From: Inia geoffrensis
Lineage: Eukaryota > Chordata > Mammalia > Artiodactyla > Iniidae
Assembly: GCA_036417435.1 (NCBI GenBank)
Contig: CM070900.1
Coordinates: 123,334,315 to 123,398,314 of the forward strand
Reading direction: 5' to 3'
Length of the DNA: 64,000 bases
This document shows positions 12,432 to 25,044 of this stretch, piece after piece. The position numbers and the translations under genes are program-made. The notes beneath the pieces were generated by a model. It ran no database searches and was not told the DNA's origin. It saw only the letters and a program-made list of their open reading frames with translations. Every line of letters begins with the position of its first letter. The first letter of the stretch is position 1.

Positions 12432-12789
12432 CTACAGAACAACAACAACAAAACAAAAAACAAAACAAGAATCTCAGGGCAGTGTGAGACGGCTTTCTTA
12501 AGCCAGTCAGTGGGGTGTCCATCCTGTGCCATACACACGCTGCTCTTTCATTGGTGCACTGGTGAGCCCACCACCAGAATAAATAATGTCAGGCTTTGGG
12601 CCAGATAGCAGAAAAAAGGTGATTTTAAAATAATATTTTTCTCAGCTTCACAAGTTTCTTCCACTGTTTAAGCTGTTTAAGTCTGCCTATAAGGACATCA
12701 GAAATTAGTAATATCACATACTTAGTTGTTAATATTTCAAGAAAGGAATAAACTAAAGGTTTATTCTTTAACAACATAAAACCAGATAT

Positions 12790-13700
12790 CAAAAAGTTTT
12801 TTAATTGCGGTAAAAAAACACACACATAAAGTTTACTATCTTAATAATTTTTAAATGTATAGGTCAGTACTCGTACGTATATTCACACTGTTGTAGAAAC
12901 AGATCTCTGGAACATTTTCATCTTGCAAAACTCAAGCTCTATAACTAATTAAACAACAACTCTCCATTTCCCCCTTCCTTCAGCCCCTGGCAACCACCAT
13001 TCTACTTTCTGTTTTTATGAATTTAATTACTTTAGGTACTCATATAAGTGGAATCATACAGTATCTGTCTTTTTGTGACTGGCTTATTTCACTTAACATA
13101 ATGTCCTTAAGGTTCATCCACGTTGTAGCATGCGTCAGGATTTCCTCCCTTTTCAAGGCTGAATAATATTCCGTAGTATATATGTACAACATTTTGTTTA
13201 TCCGTTTATCTGTTGATGAACATTTGGGTTGCTTCCACTTCTTGGCTATTGTGCATAGCGCTGCAATAAACACAGGAATGCAAATATCTCTTCAAGATCC
13301 TGCTTTCGATTCTTTTGGATATATACCCAGAAACGGGATTGCTGGATCATATGGCAGTTTATTTTTAATTTTTTGAGAAACCACCATACTGTTTTCCATA
13401 GCAGCTGAACCACTTTACAATCTCACCGACAGTGCAAAAGGATTCCAATTTCTCTGTATCTTCATCAGTACTTGTTATTTTGGGAGATTTTTTTGATAGT
13501 AGCCATCCAAGTGGGTGTGAGGTGATACTGCACTGTAGTTTTGATTTGTATTTCTCTGATGCTTAGTGATGCTCGTCATCTTTTCATGTGTTAGTGATTT
13601 CTCTAAAGAATCACCTTTGAGAGAAATGTCTATCATCTTTAGAGAAATGTCTATTCAAATCCTTTGCTTATTCTTAAATCGGGTTTGATTTTTGGTTATG
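12790..13700 (-). mobile_element. Old L1 remnant, 3' region
   Basis: Read on the minus strand it carries a diverged ORF2 end (KWKQPKCSSTDKRINKMLYI, YTTEYYSALKREEILTHATT) with an old-type 3' UTR. A short partial duplication of 'agagaaatgtctat' occurs near 13620-13650. Its divergence is clearly greater than that of the copies at 26-28 kb. Confidence 0.78.
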
Positions 13701-13744
13701 GCTGAGGTTTTTTTTAAATTAAGCTTAAAAAATAAGTGTTAGAG

Positions 13745-13948
13745 GGCTTCCCTGGTGGCGCAGTGGTTGAGGGTCCGCCTGCTGATGCAGGGGACATGGG
13801 TTCGTGCCCCGGTCCGGGAAGATCCCACATGCCGCGGAGCAGCTGGGCCCGTGAGCCATGGCCGCTGAGCCTGCGTGTCCGGAGCCTGTGCTCCACAACG
13901 GGAAAGGCCACAACAGTGAGAGGCCCACGTACCGCAAAAAAAAAAAAA

Positions 13949-13996
<48 letters not shown>
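13745..13996 (+). mobile_element. CHR-type SINE, short subfamily, with TG expansion before its 3' duplication
   Basis: Full body and A tail run to about 13949, followed by alternating TG. The flank 'gtgttagag' occurs at 13736-13744 and again at 13997-14005, after the TG tract. The microsatellite therefore lies inside the insertion boundary. Confidence 0.95.

Positions 13997-14000
<4 letters not shown>
13952..14000 (+). repeat. (TG)n microsatellite, about 24 units
   Basis: Uninterrupted TG run directly after the A tail of the preceding SINE. Confidence 0.97.
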
Positions 14001-14002
<2 letters not shown>

Positions 14003-14344
14003 GAGATCAGTTCATAAGACCCCTTTTTTTTACAGGTGAATAAACTTGAAGGCCAAGTCTAGTTGCAGCTTTCCTGTGTGGTTAGTCATACAGGAATGAC
14101 TTGGCCTTCCTATACCTGCTTCTTGTTAACTATAAGGACTCTCTTTTCCAGCCACACGGGCAAAACACATGTTAACAATTTACAATGGTGTTATTTTGTG
14201 GAAAAACAAAAACAAAACAACAACAAAAACAAGAAATAAAGGTTAAGATCAATTTTGTAGGAACATGAAAGGCTCTAAGATTGATTTGAATTCCCTAGAT
14301 AGGATTTGAAAAATAACAGGCAAACTGGACAAAGTGCACTGGCC

Positions 14345-14440
14345 TTTGCATTTCAGCCAACAAACATTTACTGAGTGTCTTTTAAATGCTCAAGTAAATG
14401 CTGGGTGCTAAGCAGATAGGTATATGTCATAATCCTTAAC
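14345..14440 (-). repeat. Possible L2-like 3' fragment
   Basis: The motif 'aacaaacatttactgagtgt' resembles the reversed 3' end of the old LINE seen at 25045. Short and diverged. Confidence 0.4.
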
Positions 14441-15875
14441 CCAGAGGCTCTGCTACTAACCTGCTGGGTGAACTTGAACTCTGGGCTCTTTGGAGAAATT
14501 TAATGGGAAATTTCTGTGAACCAATTTCAATTTTTGGTCTCTTGAAGTTAAAAAATTATGTTGATATTTATCAAGATCAGAACAGAGAAACTAATTCATT
14601 TGTAAACATCCCTTTCCACACAGACATTAGTTTGACTGGGGACACAATGGACCATAGGGTTAAATTCAAAACCTATTTAACAAGTTCAAAAATGAGGTTT
14701 AAAAAAAATTATTTCTATTAAGAAATAGGAAGATAGAAACTATAAAAATTGTGTATTTTATCATTATTCCTCCATTTAACAGAAGTATTTTCAAAAATCA
14801 ACTTAACTGAGTTTTGTGTTACATAAAATCTTTCCATTTACTTGGGCATTTATTACCTGCTGAGCAAAAGCTGGCTTACTTACTATCAGTTTCTACAACA
14901 GGACTTTACTACAATTGTAGTTTACTGATACCTTTGTTTATATGCAGCTGCATAAGCATTCATCTTGTAACAATAAAGTAAAGCAAATTCAATTTAAAAT
15001 TTTTTAAATTCTAAGAGAGGAATGTTGTTATTTTACTTTGTTATTTCTTGAAAACTGCAAACAGTGCAACTTTGCCCTAAGCAGCATTTCTATTTCAAAT
15101 TCTGAGCAATATTTAAAGTTTTATTGCAACTGAAGGGGAATAATTACTTAGCATGAGAAAATAGGAGCAAGAAAAACTTTAGAAGAAATAAAGTTCTTTA
15201 ACTGTGAAGCTTTTCACATAATGTTAAAGCTGAGTAAGTGCTTTTATCCAGGACAATTAAGATTATGGAACTCAAAATCAAGATGACATAAATCAAACAA
15301 AGTAGACTAGAGTGAGTGCCAGGGTCTGGTTAATTGCAAAAGTTGTACAGTTGTAAATGACAATAAGGTGAAAAGAGCTGCTGATTATGTGGATGTTAAA
15401 CAAGAAAGCAACAACAATAAACCAGAAACCTGAGCAGATGTATTGATTCAATCTCCTCACACGTTCAAAACAAAACAAAACCAAAAATTCTCTAAATAAG
15501 CACTGAAGACTAAAGCTGAAAGAAATGTTTTTGAAATGCAATTTAAAAACTACCCCCCCCCCCCCAAATATAAAAGCAGCACAAAATCAGAAGGTTCAGC
15601 AGGACTTAAATAACCCAACTGGACAACATTACTGTCTGGCTTCATGTCTGGCTTTGGCATCCGTCTCACAGAATCTACAAGTGGATTCCCAGAACTGGAA
15701 AGAAATCTCAAGCTGAAACTTTTCCAGAGAAGTAACCATGTGTGATCACTCTGAAGGGCAAGTGTGGGAGCCATCGGGAGAGAAATACCAAGACTGTCAG
15801 GGTGGCAAAGACATCACTACAGAAAGACCACTGGTCACCACACTCTCTCAAAGCTGGAAACCCCCAGCATCCTAC

Positions 15876-15965
15876 CTTTTTAATCTTCTTGATGTCTGGA
15901 TCCTCATCTTCTTGATTGCTTTGGTAAGGTCGCATTCGTTCCTTGGTTTTATTAAGAGCGATAAT
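15876..15965 (-). CDS. RASGRF2: RASGRF2 internal exon (probable exon 4): linker between coiled coil and IQ motif
   Basis: This exon is exactly 90 bp, or 30 codons, starting [20 protein letters not shown] and ending DPDIKKIKK. The first part prolongs the coiled coil; the rest is an acidic-then-basic linker leading to the IQ motif in the next exon. The minus-strand acceptor is GTTATAG and the donor is AAAAAG|GTAGGA. Both ends are phase 0, so the exon is symmetric: leaving it out would delete 30 residues without changing the frame. The sequence agrees with the Ras-GRF2 linker as I remember it, and the flanking exons fit on both sides. Confidence 0.9.
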
Positions 15966-18223
15966 CTATAACACAAAATTGGTCCATTTCATGATTTAGG
16001 AAATACTAGACTATAGCCATAAATCATAGGAAGTTACGCCTACAAGGTAGCGTATCCTCAGGAAATGTTCACTTTTTATGCACCTTATCTTCCTTTGGTG
16101 CTGAGGCAGGGGAAGCCTGAACTTCACCTCAAGCTTGTTTTGCTATGCTACTAACAAAAGTGCTTACAAGAAGTGACTGTAGAAAGTGTGAACTGGGATC
16201 TGGTTTAGAGAAATGTTAGTCCAAAACTGGGCCCTGACTGCCAGTGATGACCAGACCAAGGTCTTCTCAGCATCTCAGTGACATGTCAATCATCTCACCA
16301 AAGGCAGCTTCCTGTAATGCCCTGTGATCTCCAAATGCAGTGACACTCAGCTCAAAGCTCTTATTCCTATAATCAGCGTGTGGCCTTCCAAGTACACACA
16401 GTATAGCACTCACAGATCTCCTTGGGAAAATGGTAACTGCAAAAGGAACTTCGGAGCCCAGGGGTTGGTCCAAGCCAGCCAAGAAAAGACAAAAAGGCAA
16501 AAAGAGCTGAAACAACTTGGGATCTCTTTAAAGACCCAGCTCAGTTCTGTGACCTACAAAGGGGGACTCAAAACCAGGTAGTCTCTGAACTACACTTCGT
16601 AATGAAATTCCCTGGACTATCACTCAATCGCAGGCTCTTGCAAACTTAAGGACCTACTCAGATTTACTAACAAGCAAACACTTAAAACACTGGGGTTGTA
16701 ATTGCCCCCTCTGCCCTGTCTTTACATTTTGCCCCATTACCAAATACTCTCTTCTGCCATTTTTTTCTGGCAGAGAAGTGGGAAAATAAAAGGAGTAGGA
16801 AATAAGTTATGGCTCCTGTCAAGCGACCACACAAGACATACCTGCTACTGACAGTTTCTAGCTGCAATATATATTCAGACTAAAAAAGAACAGAGTGAAG
16901 ACGGAAAAGCACACACAAATAAATATTGGAGAACATCGCTTGGTGCTGAGTTCCTCTCATGGAGTAAATGCCAACCTCTTTCACTTAGCAGACAAGCATC
17001 TGCTCCAGCTAACTGTGGCAAAGACAGAAGACAATAATTTGGTTTTAAATTACAGTGCCTGATATAGTCTTTTAAGATGCAGGTTTCTTAAGTTTTCTGT
17101 TGCTGTTTTCACTATCTCAGATTTCAGGGTTGGATCGGGAAGTTAACAGCACTAATGATACGGTGAACAGTCTGCAACTTATGATCATCAGAGAGGCAAT
17201 CATATCCCAATAGGAATCAGCTTATACCCATGCGCTATCTGCTGGAGGTGATGTACACAGGCGGCAGGAGGTGAAAACCCTCCCAGGATGTGCACAGTAT
17301 GTCTTAGAAGAAGACGTGAGGAAATGGAGAAGAAAATGTTGAATGACAGAAAAATGACAAGAAGTTACCAAGGCTGAGGAGCTGCACTGTTTCTGTCAAC
17401 AAGGATACAGTTAGTAGTAGTAGGTTTCATTCTGTCCTATTCTTTTCTTTGGAGCTAAGAAGATACTACTGCACCACTGGTCAAAAAGAGTAGAAAAACC
17501 TCACTTGCTACATTCCTCTTCAATTCTTCAGATATTGATCACTTCCCACAAGGAATGACAGGACAGCAAGGGAAGGTATACTCAGGTTTCTGTATACAGA
17601 CGGAGACAGTGGAGGACCCAGACGCACCACCATGGCTGCTGACTCCACAACCACCTTCTGCTCTCATTGGAGTCAGTCTCACTACCTGGGGGTCCAGAGC
17701 CTGAGGAGTTTTTAAACTTGGAGTGGGGCTGGAAGTGAATTCCAACTTCGGGGAAAAAATGCACCCTAGCATTATGTCTTATACTTTAATGAGTTTTTCA
17801 GAATTTTAGAGGAGAGAAGGTTGGACTCTTGAGCTTGAGAAAAAGTCAAGACTTTCTGAATTCACATTTGGACCTGCCTTAGTTGTCATCTGGACTTTAA
17901 TTGAATCCATGACAGACTCACAATTATCATTACCATGAGTCAATCTGAAAAGCAGTTAAATATTACAGTCAATTCTTGAATAGTCAAGCAAATGAAGGCC
18001 ATCAGGAGCATAAATAATTTAAAAATAGCACATTACCCTGATATTTTACTGTAGCGTATTTACCTCATCCTAACATAGACAATACATTCACTTCTCATGC
18101 ATGTGTTGATGGCAGAGGAATTAAATTTGGGATCAAAATTTTGCCCTGATAGGCCTTAAGTAATCATGAGGAGAGGACAAGAAACATGAAACAATGAGAA
18201 GGAATCTATCAACTGGGCAATAC
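15966..18223 (-). other. RASGRF2: RASGRF2 intron (probable intron 3), 2.26 kb
   Basis: Bounded by GTATTG and GTTATAG on the minus strand. I see no young SINE or L1, no microsatellite and no convincing ORF in it. It is the only intron over 2 kb here without a young insertion. Confidence 0.85.
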
Positions 18224-18371
18224 CTCTGATTTAAGCCTTTCGATTTCTGTATCTTGATCTTCGAGTTGATGTCGGAGTTGGTTAGCTGCAATTTTTTCTG
18301 TCTCTACGATCTGAACTAGATGAATGTACTTCTGCATTAACACCTCCCTCTCAATCAAAATGTCTGCATAA
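18224..18371 (-). CDS. RASGRF2: RASGRF2 internal exon (probable exon 3): coiled-coil segment
   Basis: This 148-bp exon is one base completing a serine codon, then 49 codons running from [20 protein letters not shown] to ERLKSE. The segment after the PH domain has regularly spaced hydrophobic residues among many charged ones ([15 protein letters not shown], then [17 protein letters not shown]), typical of the coiled coil between the first PH domain and the IQ motif in Ras-GRF proteins. The acceptor on the minus strand is TCTCTTAAG, with a rather weak pyrimidine tract. The donor is GAG|GTATTG, a non-optimal site. The exon ends on a codon boundary, matching the phase-0 exon at 15876-15965. It is separated from the upstream exon by a 17.2-kb intron, the longest complete intron here. 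Family assignment is firm; paralogue choice rests on the whole set of exons. Confidence 0.92.
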
Positions 18372-19124
18372 CTTAAGAGAAAATTACAGTTAGTCACTGA
18401 GATATTGTTCTACTATAGTTTCATACAGAACAGCATATACTACATTTATTTAAAAAGAAGCCATAAACATAGTTTGTTAGCTAACTCTACTTTATGTAAA
18501 CATTCACGTTTGGCTTACACTTGGTATCCTTTAGCTATACAGAATTTGAATCATCATCATCTTATATAACCTCTAGAAGAGCTCATTTAACGATGGCTGC
18601 GGCCCACAACTTTGTCATACAAATGAGAAAGATGCAAAGAAAATCTATTGTTTTATAAAGAAAACAGTGGATCTCCTTTAACAAAAACTGAAGTCTTTGA
18701 ATTGATGGCACGTATTCAAACTCTTTTACTGGGTAAGGCACTAGCCAATCAGAACAGACCTGCTACCGAGCAGAATGCATGCAGGGACCGTCAGAACAGG
18801 CACTGGCTGGGAAGAACGATGATGACCGTACCAGTGACCACCAGCCCAGCCTGGCTCTCTTTAGAATTATGAGACCATTAACTTCTCTCTTTCCAAAACC
18901 AACAGAGGCAAAAATTTCATTCTAAAAATAAGTGTAGATTATTGGGCCCTAAAATCATCAGCCTAACTTGTGTATACCTCTTTGGCCAAGTGTGAAAAAG
19001 TCGAAGTTCTCTCTTAGAGTTTTGTACTGATCTCTGTGGCACCTAGATTTTTGCTTCCAGATCTTCTTGCACTATTCAGGGTAGCAAAATGTATGTTCCT
19101 CCATTCACATAATCTTTCCCAAAT

Positions 19125-19355
19125 GCTATGATAATAGTAATAAATAATAATAACTATATATTGTGTAGGATGTACCACATATATTCTCATTCTCCCAGCA
19201 ACTCCAAGAGATAGGCTTTATCACCCCAACTGTACAGAGAAAGAATCTGACCCTCACAGAGGTCACACAGCTAGTAGGCGGCAGGGCTGGGATTCAAATC
19301 GAGGTCTGTGTGACCCTAAGCCCATGTTCTTAACCACAAGCTAAACTGCCTCTCT
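19125..19355 (+). repeat. MIR SINE remnant
   Basis: Contains the well-kept MIR core 'gaggtcacacagctagtagg' and 'cagggctgggattcaaa', and ends 'ttaaccacaagctaaactgc'. Confidence 0.88.
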
Positions 19356-20974
19356 AATGAGAAACAGCACACTGGATATAAAGAAGAATATTACAACAGA
19401 CATGTTTTGCGATATCTGCCCACTTGAGATATCTTCTACCCACTGACCTCTTCTTTGAGAACTTGGGCTGTGGCAGCCATGTTTATAACACAAAATCTGC
19501 CCTCATGACCACACTTCACTGGTCTAAAAAAAAGATAACTGGCCCAAGCTAAACAAACTGGATTCTTTCTCCTTGGAATCTCGGATTGTGCCTCTGACTT
19601 ATTTGCTTGAACTGAGATGATATGAACTTAGAAGCTGAGGTTACTACTGTTGGTTAGCTATATTTGGCCACACCCATGCCAAGGCAAAGTAAGTCTGCTG
19701 AGAGAGAAAAGAATAAGGAGATGTTCAGAAAAACAGAGACAAGAGAGACAGAAAGGTAATAACTTTCTGGGTTCCTGTTGGCTTCTAGTTTCTGGTTCCA
19801 GACCCTCATGATATTTGAATATAATTTTCCCCTTGGGTTTGGTGAAATACTATTGCAGTTTCCACCTAATAATTTCTCTTTTTAACCTAAACAAAGATAT
19901 TTGAAATATCTTTGTGTTACTTGGAACTAAAAGAGTCTTAAGACAGTTCTAAAATCACAACTTTAGTTCAATTATCTCACATTCTCAGCACTTATATCAC
20001 GTGTGCCATTAGTATTAGAAAAAAAATACATAGTGTCAGCAATATTTTTAAGTCACTTGTTCTAAGAAATTACCCTAAGAGAGTAGAAAGAAAGGCTGTG
20101 TAAGTGTAAGTGGGAAGAGGGGGAAAGAAGAAAAAAAGAGCACAGTCTTCACAGGAATATGCTTTGGGGTACTTTAAAAGGAGAAAGTAATAACAGAGCA
20201 TGAGAAAATTAGTTAATATAATGAAAATTCTGCCCTTTCTCATCAATTTTATTAGAAACATGCCAAATTTCTTACAAATATGTTAGATCAGTGTTAGGTA
20301 GCAAACGAGTATTTTATTTTCTCCTATTAAAAGAAAAAGTCCAGACCAGGATGTGCAGCTGAATTCATGCAGACTCATCACCGATATCTGCCTCCCTTCA
20401 CTTCCAAGATCCCACTGAAATGCTAGGAAAATTGTTTTCTGTTTAAAGAATGAAACCGTAACAGCATTATAAAACAGGAAAATATGCTGTCAACAGACCA
20501 GAAGTTTTATGAAATTCCATGAAGAGAAAAACCAAGTAGAATCAGAGTGGTGGGAAAAGTAGAGCAAGGAAACCACACATGCAGACCCCTTGCAAAAGCA
20601 TCGTTCCCACCAAGAATGGCCAGAGATGCTCCAAGCCAGAATCAACAAATACAAAGGACGGGAGGGGGCAAGGGAACGATCATCAGGGCCTTTCATTAAA
20701 AACTGACTTCAGAACATCTGGAAGTTAGGTTCCTCCTCTTCCCATACTCCAAGATAAAGAAATAAAAAGCACAACTGGCAGGAATGACATGCCCTCAAGT
20801 CACAGCCCAAGACCTGCTCTCTGTAGAAAGGGGGCCACCTTCCTGAAGAAGGCTCCTCATGGGGAGGCTAGACTCAGAGGGAACACAGCTTGGCTTTACA
20901 CCACACATCCACTGTAGACAGAAGAGAGAACCAAAAAAGGAAAGGCACTGAAAAGGACTAGAAGTGAAATACAC

Positions 20975-21530
20975 TGTATGAATTTTCTATTGTGTAACAA
21001 ATTACCACAAACTTAGTGGTTTAAACAACACATATGTATTATCTCACAGTTTCCATGGGTCAGTTTAGCTGAATGCTCAGCTCAGAGTCTCATAAGGCTG
21101 CAATCAAGGTGTCAGCCTAGATGCATTCTGTTCTGGAGGCCTGAATGGGAAAGAACACAAACCCATGTTCATTCAGGCTGCTGGAAAAAGTAATTTTCTT
21201 GCAGCTATAGAACTCATGCAGTTTGCTTTTTCAAGGCGAGCAGGAGAGCATCTCTGACCTCAGGGAGGGCCTCCATCCCTCTTACATTTGATTAAGTCAG
21301 GCCCACCCAGGAAAATCTCCTTTTTAATTAACCAAAAAAGTCAACTGATTCAGGACCATAATTACATCTGCAAAACCCCTTTTCCTTTGCCACAGAATGT
21401 AACCTAATCAAGGGAGAGACTATCCCGTCCTGTTTGCTATATTCTAGTAGCTGAAAGCAAGTCACAGGTTCCACCCATGCACACTACAGGATCATACAAA
21501 GGGGAGTCCCAGCCAACCTTCCTGCTGTCT
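20975..21530 (+). mobile_element. MLT2-type LTR (ERVL class) remnant
   Basis: Starts with 'ttgtgtaacaaattaccaca' and 'ggtttaaacaacac'. It runs through 'aaggctgcaatcaaggtgtc' and ends with 'gaaagcaagtcacaggttcc', the order found in the MLT2 consensus as I recall it. No internal retroviral genes are seen; it looks like a solo, decayed LTR. Confidence 0.72.
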
Positions 21531-21689
21531 GCCCACACACCTGAAAAGGAAGCCTACACAAGTGGCAGAGACCCTACATTCACAGTCACAATGTAAAACC
21601 AGGCCAGCTACCTGTAATAACGCTCAAGATCCTTCATTTATAAACAAAGATCAGTAGACACTTGAGAAAACCAATAGCAAAGAGAAAGT

Positions 21690-22265
21690 AGTAGGCAGCA
21701 TGTAAGATGACCCCTAGTGGTCCCTGCCTTCTGGTATTCATGTTCTTATGGAACCCCTTCCTCTTGAGTGTGAGCTGGACCTAAATGACTTACTTCTAAG
21801 GAACAGAATATGGCAAAAGTGACGGGATGGCACTTCAAGATCAGTTTCCAAGGAGACTCTGGATTCCATCTTACTGGCCTTCTCTTGCCGTCTTGCCAGT
21901 TTGTGCTGGAAGCCAGTGCCATGTTGTGAGCTGCTGCATGGAGAGGCCCCCATAGATGGAAGCTGAGAGAGGCCCCCAGCTAACAGGTGATGAGAAACTG
22001 AGGTTTCAGTGCAACAACTGGTAAGGAAGTGAATCTAGCCAACAATCGCGTGAGCGAACTTGGAAGCGGATCCTTTCCCTTCTGAGCCTTCAGATGAGAC
22101 TGCAGACCTGGACAACACCTTGACCGCTGGCTTGCGACCTTAGGGCAGAGGCACCCAGCTAACTCGTGCCTGGATTCCTAACCCACAGACACTGTGGGGG
22201 ACAATAAACTGTTTATTGTTTTAGGAATTGTGGAGTAAATTGTCAAGCAGCAAGAGTTAATAAAT
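21690..22265 (+). mobile_element. MaLR-type LTR remnant
   Basis: Ends with 'cgtgcctggattcctaaccc', 'gacaataaactgtttattgt' and 'tttagg', the typical tail of mammalian MaLR LTRs, including an AATAAA signal. No internal genes. It lies just downstream of the MLT2-like LTR, and the two may be unrelated insertions. Confidence 0.65.
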
Positions 22266-22726
22266 ATAGCCTCAAATGAACAAACAGAAAAGATACTAGA
22301 GAAACAAGGCTAATTCAGGTAACAGAGGTTTACTATCTTCAGAGAGATACAGAAAGATAGTAGAGCCACAGGCAATAAGGGGCTGCCATGGAAAAGAAGT
22401 AATCAGATAACAGGAAGAGTTCTTGGAAACAAAAACAATTATTAAAATTTTACAGGTCAATGAATGTGTTAACCAATGGCTGAAAACTAAGCTGGGTGGT
22501 TGCAGAGAAAAAGAACACTGAACAAAAAAACAAAGAGATAAGAAATAAGAAAGGCAACTGAGCAGCATGGAGTACAGATCCAAGAGGTCTAAAAACTATC
22601 TTATGGAAGTTCCAGGAAGAAAAAAACAAAAACAAAAACAGACTGTGATGGGGAAGAAATATTCAAGAAATCAAACAAGACTTCCTCAAACTGTATATGG
22701 TACAGTTTAAATAGAAAGGCCAATCC

Positions 22727-22912
22727 TAGATCAGCTCAGTGCTTTGTGACCACCTAGAGGGGTGGGATAGGGAGGGTGGGAGGGAGGGAGACACAAGAGG
22801 GAAGAGATATGGGGATATATGTATATGTATAACTGATTCACTTTGTTATAAAGCAGAAACTAACACACCATTGTAAAGCAATTATACTTCAATAAACATG
22901 TTTAAAAAAAAA
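22727..22912 (+). mobile_element. Short 5'-truncated L1, 3' UTR only
   Basis: Contains the G-rich L1 3' UTR ('gggatagggagggtgggagg') and the tail 'caataaacatgtttaaaaa'. Flanked by 'agaaaggc[c/t]aatcc' at 22713-22726 and 22913-22926, one mismatch. About 185 bp in total. Confidence 0.92.
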
Positions 22913-23082
22913 AGAAAGGCTAATCCAAATGCCAGAGAGAATAAATGAAAAAAATTTAACAACCTGACACACCCTAGTAAAATATCAGATCTCTAAGGAT
23001 AGAGAAAATGTATAAAAGCTTCCAAAGAGAAACCACAGGTTAGCTAAAGAAAGCAGAGAGTTATCAAGATGATACACTTCTC

Positions 23083-23387
23083 GGGCTTCCCTGGTGGCGC
23101 AGTGGTTGAGAATCTGCCTGCTAATGCAGGGGACACGGGTTCGAGCCCTGGTCTGGGAAGATCCCACAGGCCACGGAGCTACCAGGCCCACGAGCCACAA
23201 CTACTGGGCCTGCGCGTCTGGAGCCTGTGCTCTGCAACAAGAGAGGCCGCAATAGTGAGAGGCCCGCGCACCGCGATGAAGAGTGGTCCCCGCCACAACT
23301 AGAGAAAGCCCTTGCACAGAAACGAAAATCCAACACAGCCAAAAATAAATAAATAAACAAAAACAAAACAGAACAACAACAACAAAA
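23083..23387 (+). mobile_element. CHR-type SINE, long form with 3' extension
   Basis: Flanked by perfect 17-bp duplications 'aagatgatacacttctc' at 23066-23082 and 23388-23404. The middle resembles the short subfamily ('gcgcgtctggagcctgtgct', 'gtgagaggcccgcgcaccgc'). It then continues with the 'ccacaactagagaaagccc' extension and an AT-rich tail seen only in long copies. The B box is GGTTCGAGCC. Confidence 0.95.
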
Positions 23388-24329
23388 AAGATGATACACT
23401 TCTCATCAGTAACCTTGGACGCTATATCACAATAGAGAATTGAAGGAAAATTATTTTGAACATAAATTCCTACAGCCAGGCAACCAGTCAATCAATCAAG
23501 TGCCAGTTCAAGATAGAAAGAGTTTAGTAACGACCACGCTTACTACAGGAGAAAAATTATGAGGAGGTTTTCCAACCAAACAAAACAGAAAACAAAGACA
23601 AAATATGACATGGAACACAAGAATACAAACCTTTGATGAAGTAAAGGACACTAGAAAGAAATCAGAAGTAAATGCATGCAAGATTCTCCTTCAAGGAGCA
23701 AATATACAATTGCATATGATTATATTTCATTCTCTGTGGAATCAAACATCAGCTGTGATAGTTGGTACGTAATATTTGTAAAACCATGATGTAAATACCC
23801 CTCACTGTTTTTTAATTTTCAGAATCAACAGAGGCTTAATTAAATTTAGAGGACAGAAGGTAAATGTTTAAAAGTTTATAAGCAGAGAATAAATAATAGT
23901 GAAAGTAATAAAACCTCAGGGTTAGAAAAGAGAAAAGAACAATAAAAACACATTAAATGTCTTAATTTATATACCTCAGAGCAGAGAGTCAATACATACT
24001 GCCCAAAGTCGATAAATTAATAGAGGTTTAATGATATTATTTTAAGATAAAAAGTCAACCATTGTAAGAGCCAAAAGTAAGTAAGTAACAAAAACAGAGG
24101 GCACAGAGGGAGGAGAGGTAAGAGATATTGAAAGAGTGTTAAATTCTTCATCTTTATAGCAGGGTGCCAATAATACTGCCTAAAATTACTGAGTCAAGAA
24201 ATAGACAAAAGGACTTTATAGAATATAATATATGAATGACTAATAAATACAGGGAAAAGATCCTACTTAATCAAAGTAGTAAAAATTGTTTATCAAATTT
24301 ATCAAGAGTTTTAGAAAACAGTGCTACTC

Positions 24330-24850
24330 GGTGCCAGTAAAGATACGGTAAAATGGGTACTCTCTACTGGAGTGAGCCATTCCAGAAGACAATGTCACAG
24401 TATGTGTCAGGATAGGTTAAAAAGGTCATACATATCCTTGGTCACAGTAATTTCACTTCTAATAATCTAACCCAAGAAAAATAAAGACTTGCAAAAAATG
24501 TACAAAGAAACAAGATGTTCATTCATTAAAATAAACATACGAAAATGGAAACAATCTAAATATATGTGTATATAATGTGGAAGTGATTAAAAAAGCAATA
24601 GTACATCTACACAATGGAATGATACAAGCCATTTTAAATAATATTTTAAAGAATAGTGAACATAATGGAACATACCCAAGACTTACTAATAAATGAACAA
24701 CAACAACAAAAACCCCAGATTAAAATAAATATGATTTGTGCATGCACATGCATACACGTTCACTTGCAGAGAGAGAAAATTATGTATATCACAGCTACAA
24801 GGGGTTGGGAAGTAGGGGAGAGAAAGAGGGAAAGACAGATACTCCAAACA
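24330..24850 (+). mobile_element. Old L1 remnant, 3' region
   Basis: Sequence such as 'tacacaatggaatgatacaa' and 'gaaaatggaaacaatctaaa' resembles ancient L1 3' ends. Borders are vague. Confidence 0.5.
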
Positions 24851-25044
24851 CAAAAATGAGTTTTCTCTGGTTGGAGCAATTATGGGTCATTTTTAATCAC
24901 TTCTTTTGTGCTTTTCTGTATTTTTCCAACATCTCTATAATACTAAGTTGAACCCCACACACACATGCACAAGTCCTAATGGCAGTTATTTACTCTGTGA
25001 GGTGGGATTATGTGATGTTTATTTCCCCCTTTATAAGTTTCTGT

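Larger units (their letters stand above)
12432..15875 (-). other. RASGRF2: RASGRF2 intron (probable intron 4), 3.44 kb
   Basis: Bounded by GTAGGA and TTCTGTAG on the minus strand. It contains an old antisense-of-window L1 (about 12790-13700), a SINE with an attached TG repeat (13745-14005) and a probable L2-like fragment near 14345-14440. A run of 13 C lies at about 15553-15565. The rest (14440-15550) is AT-rich and unassigned. Confidence 0.85.
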
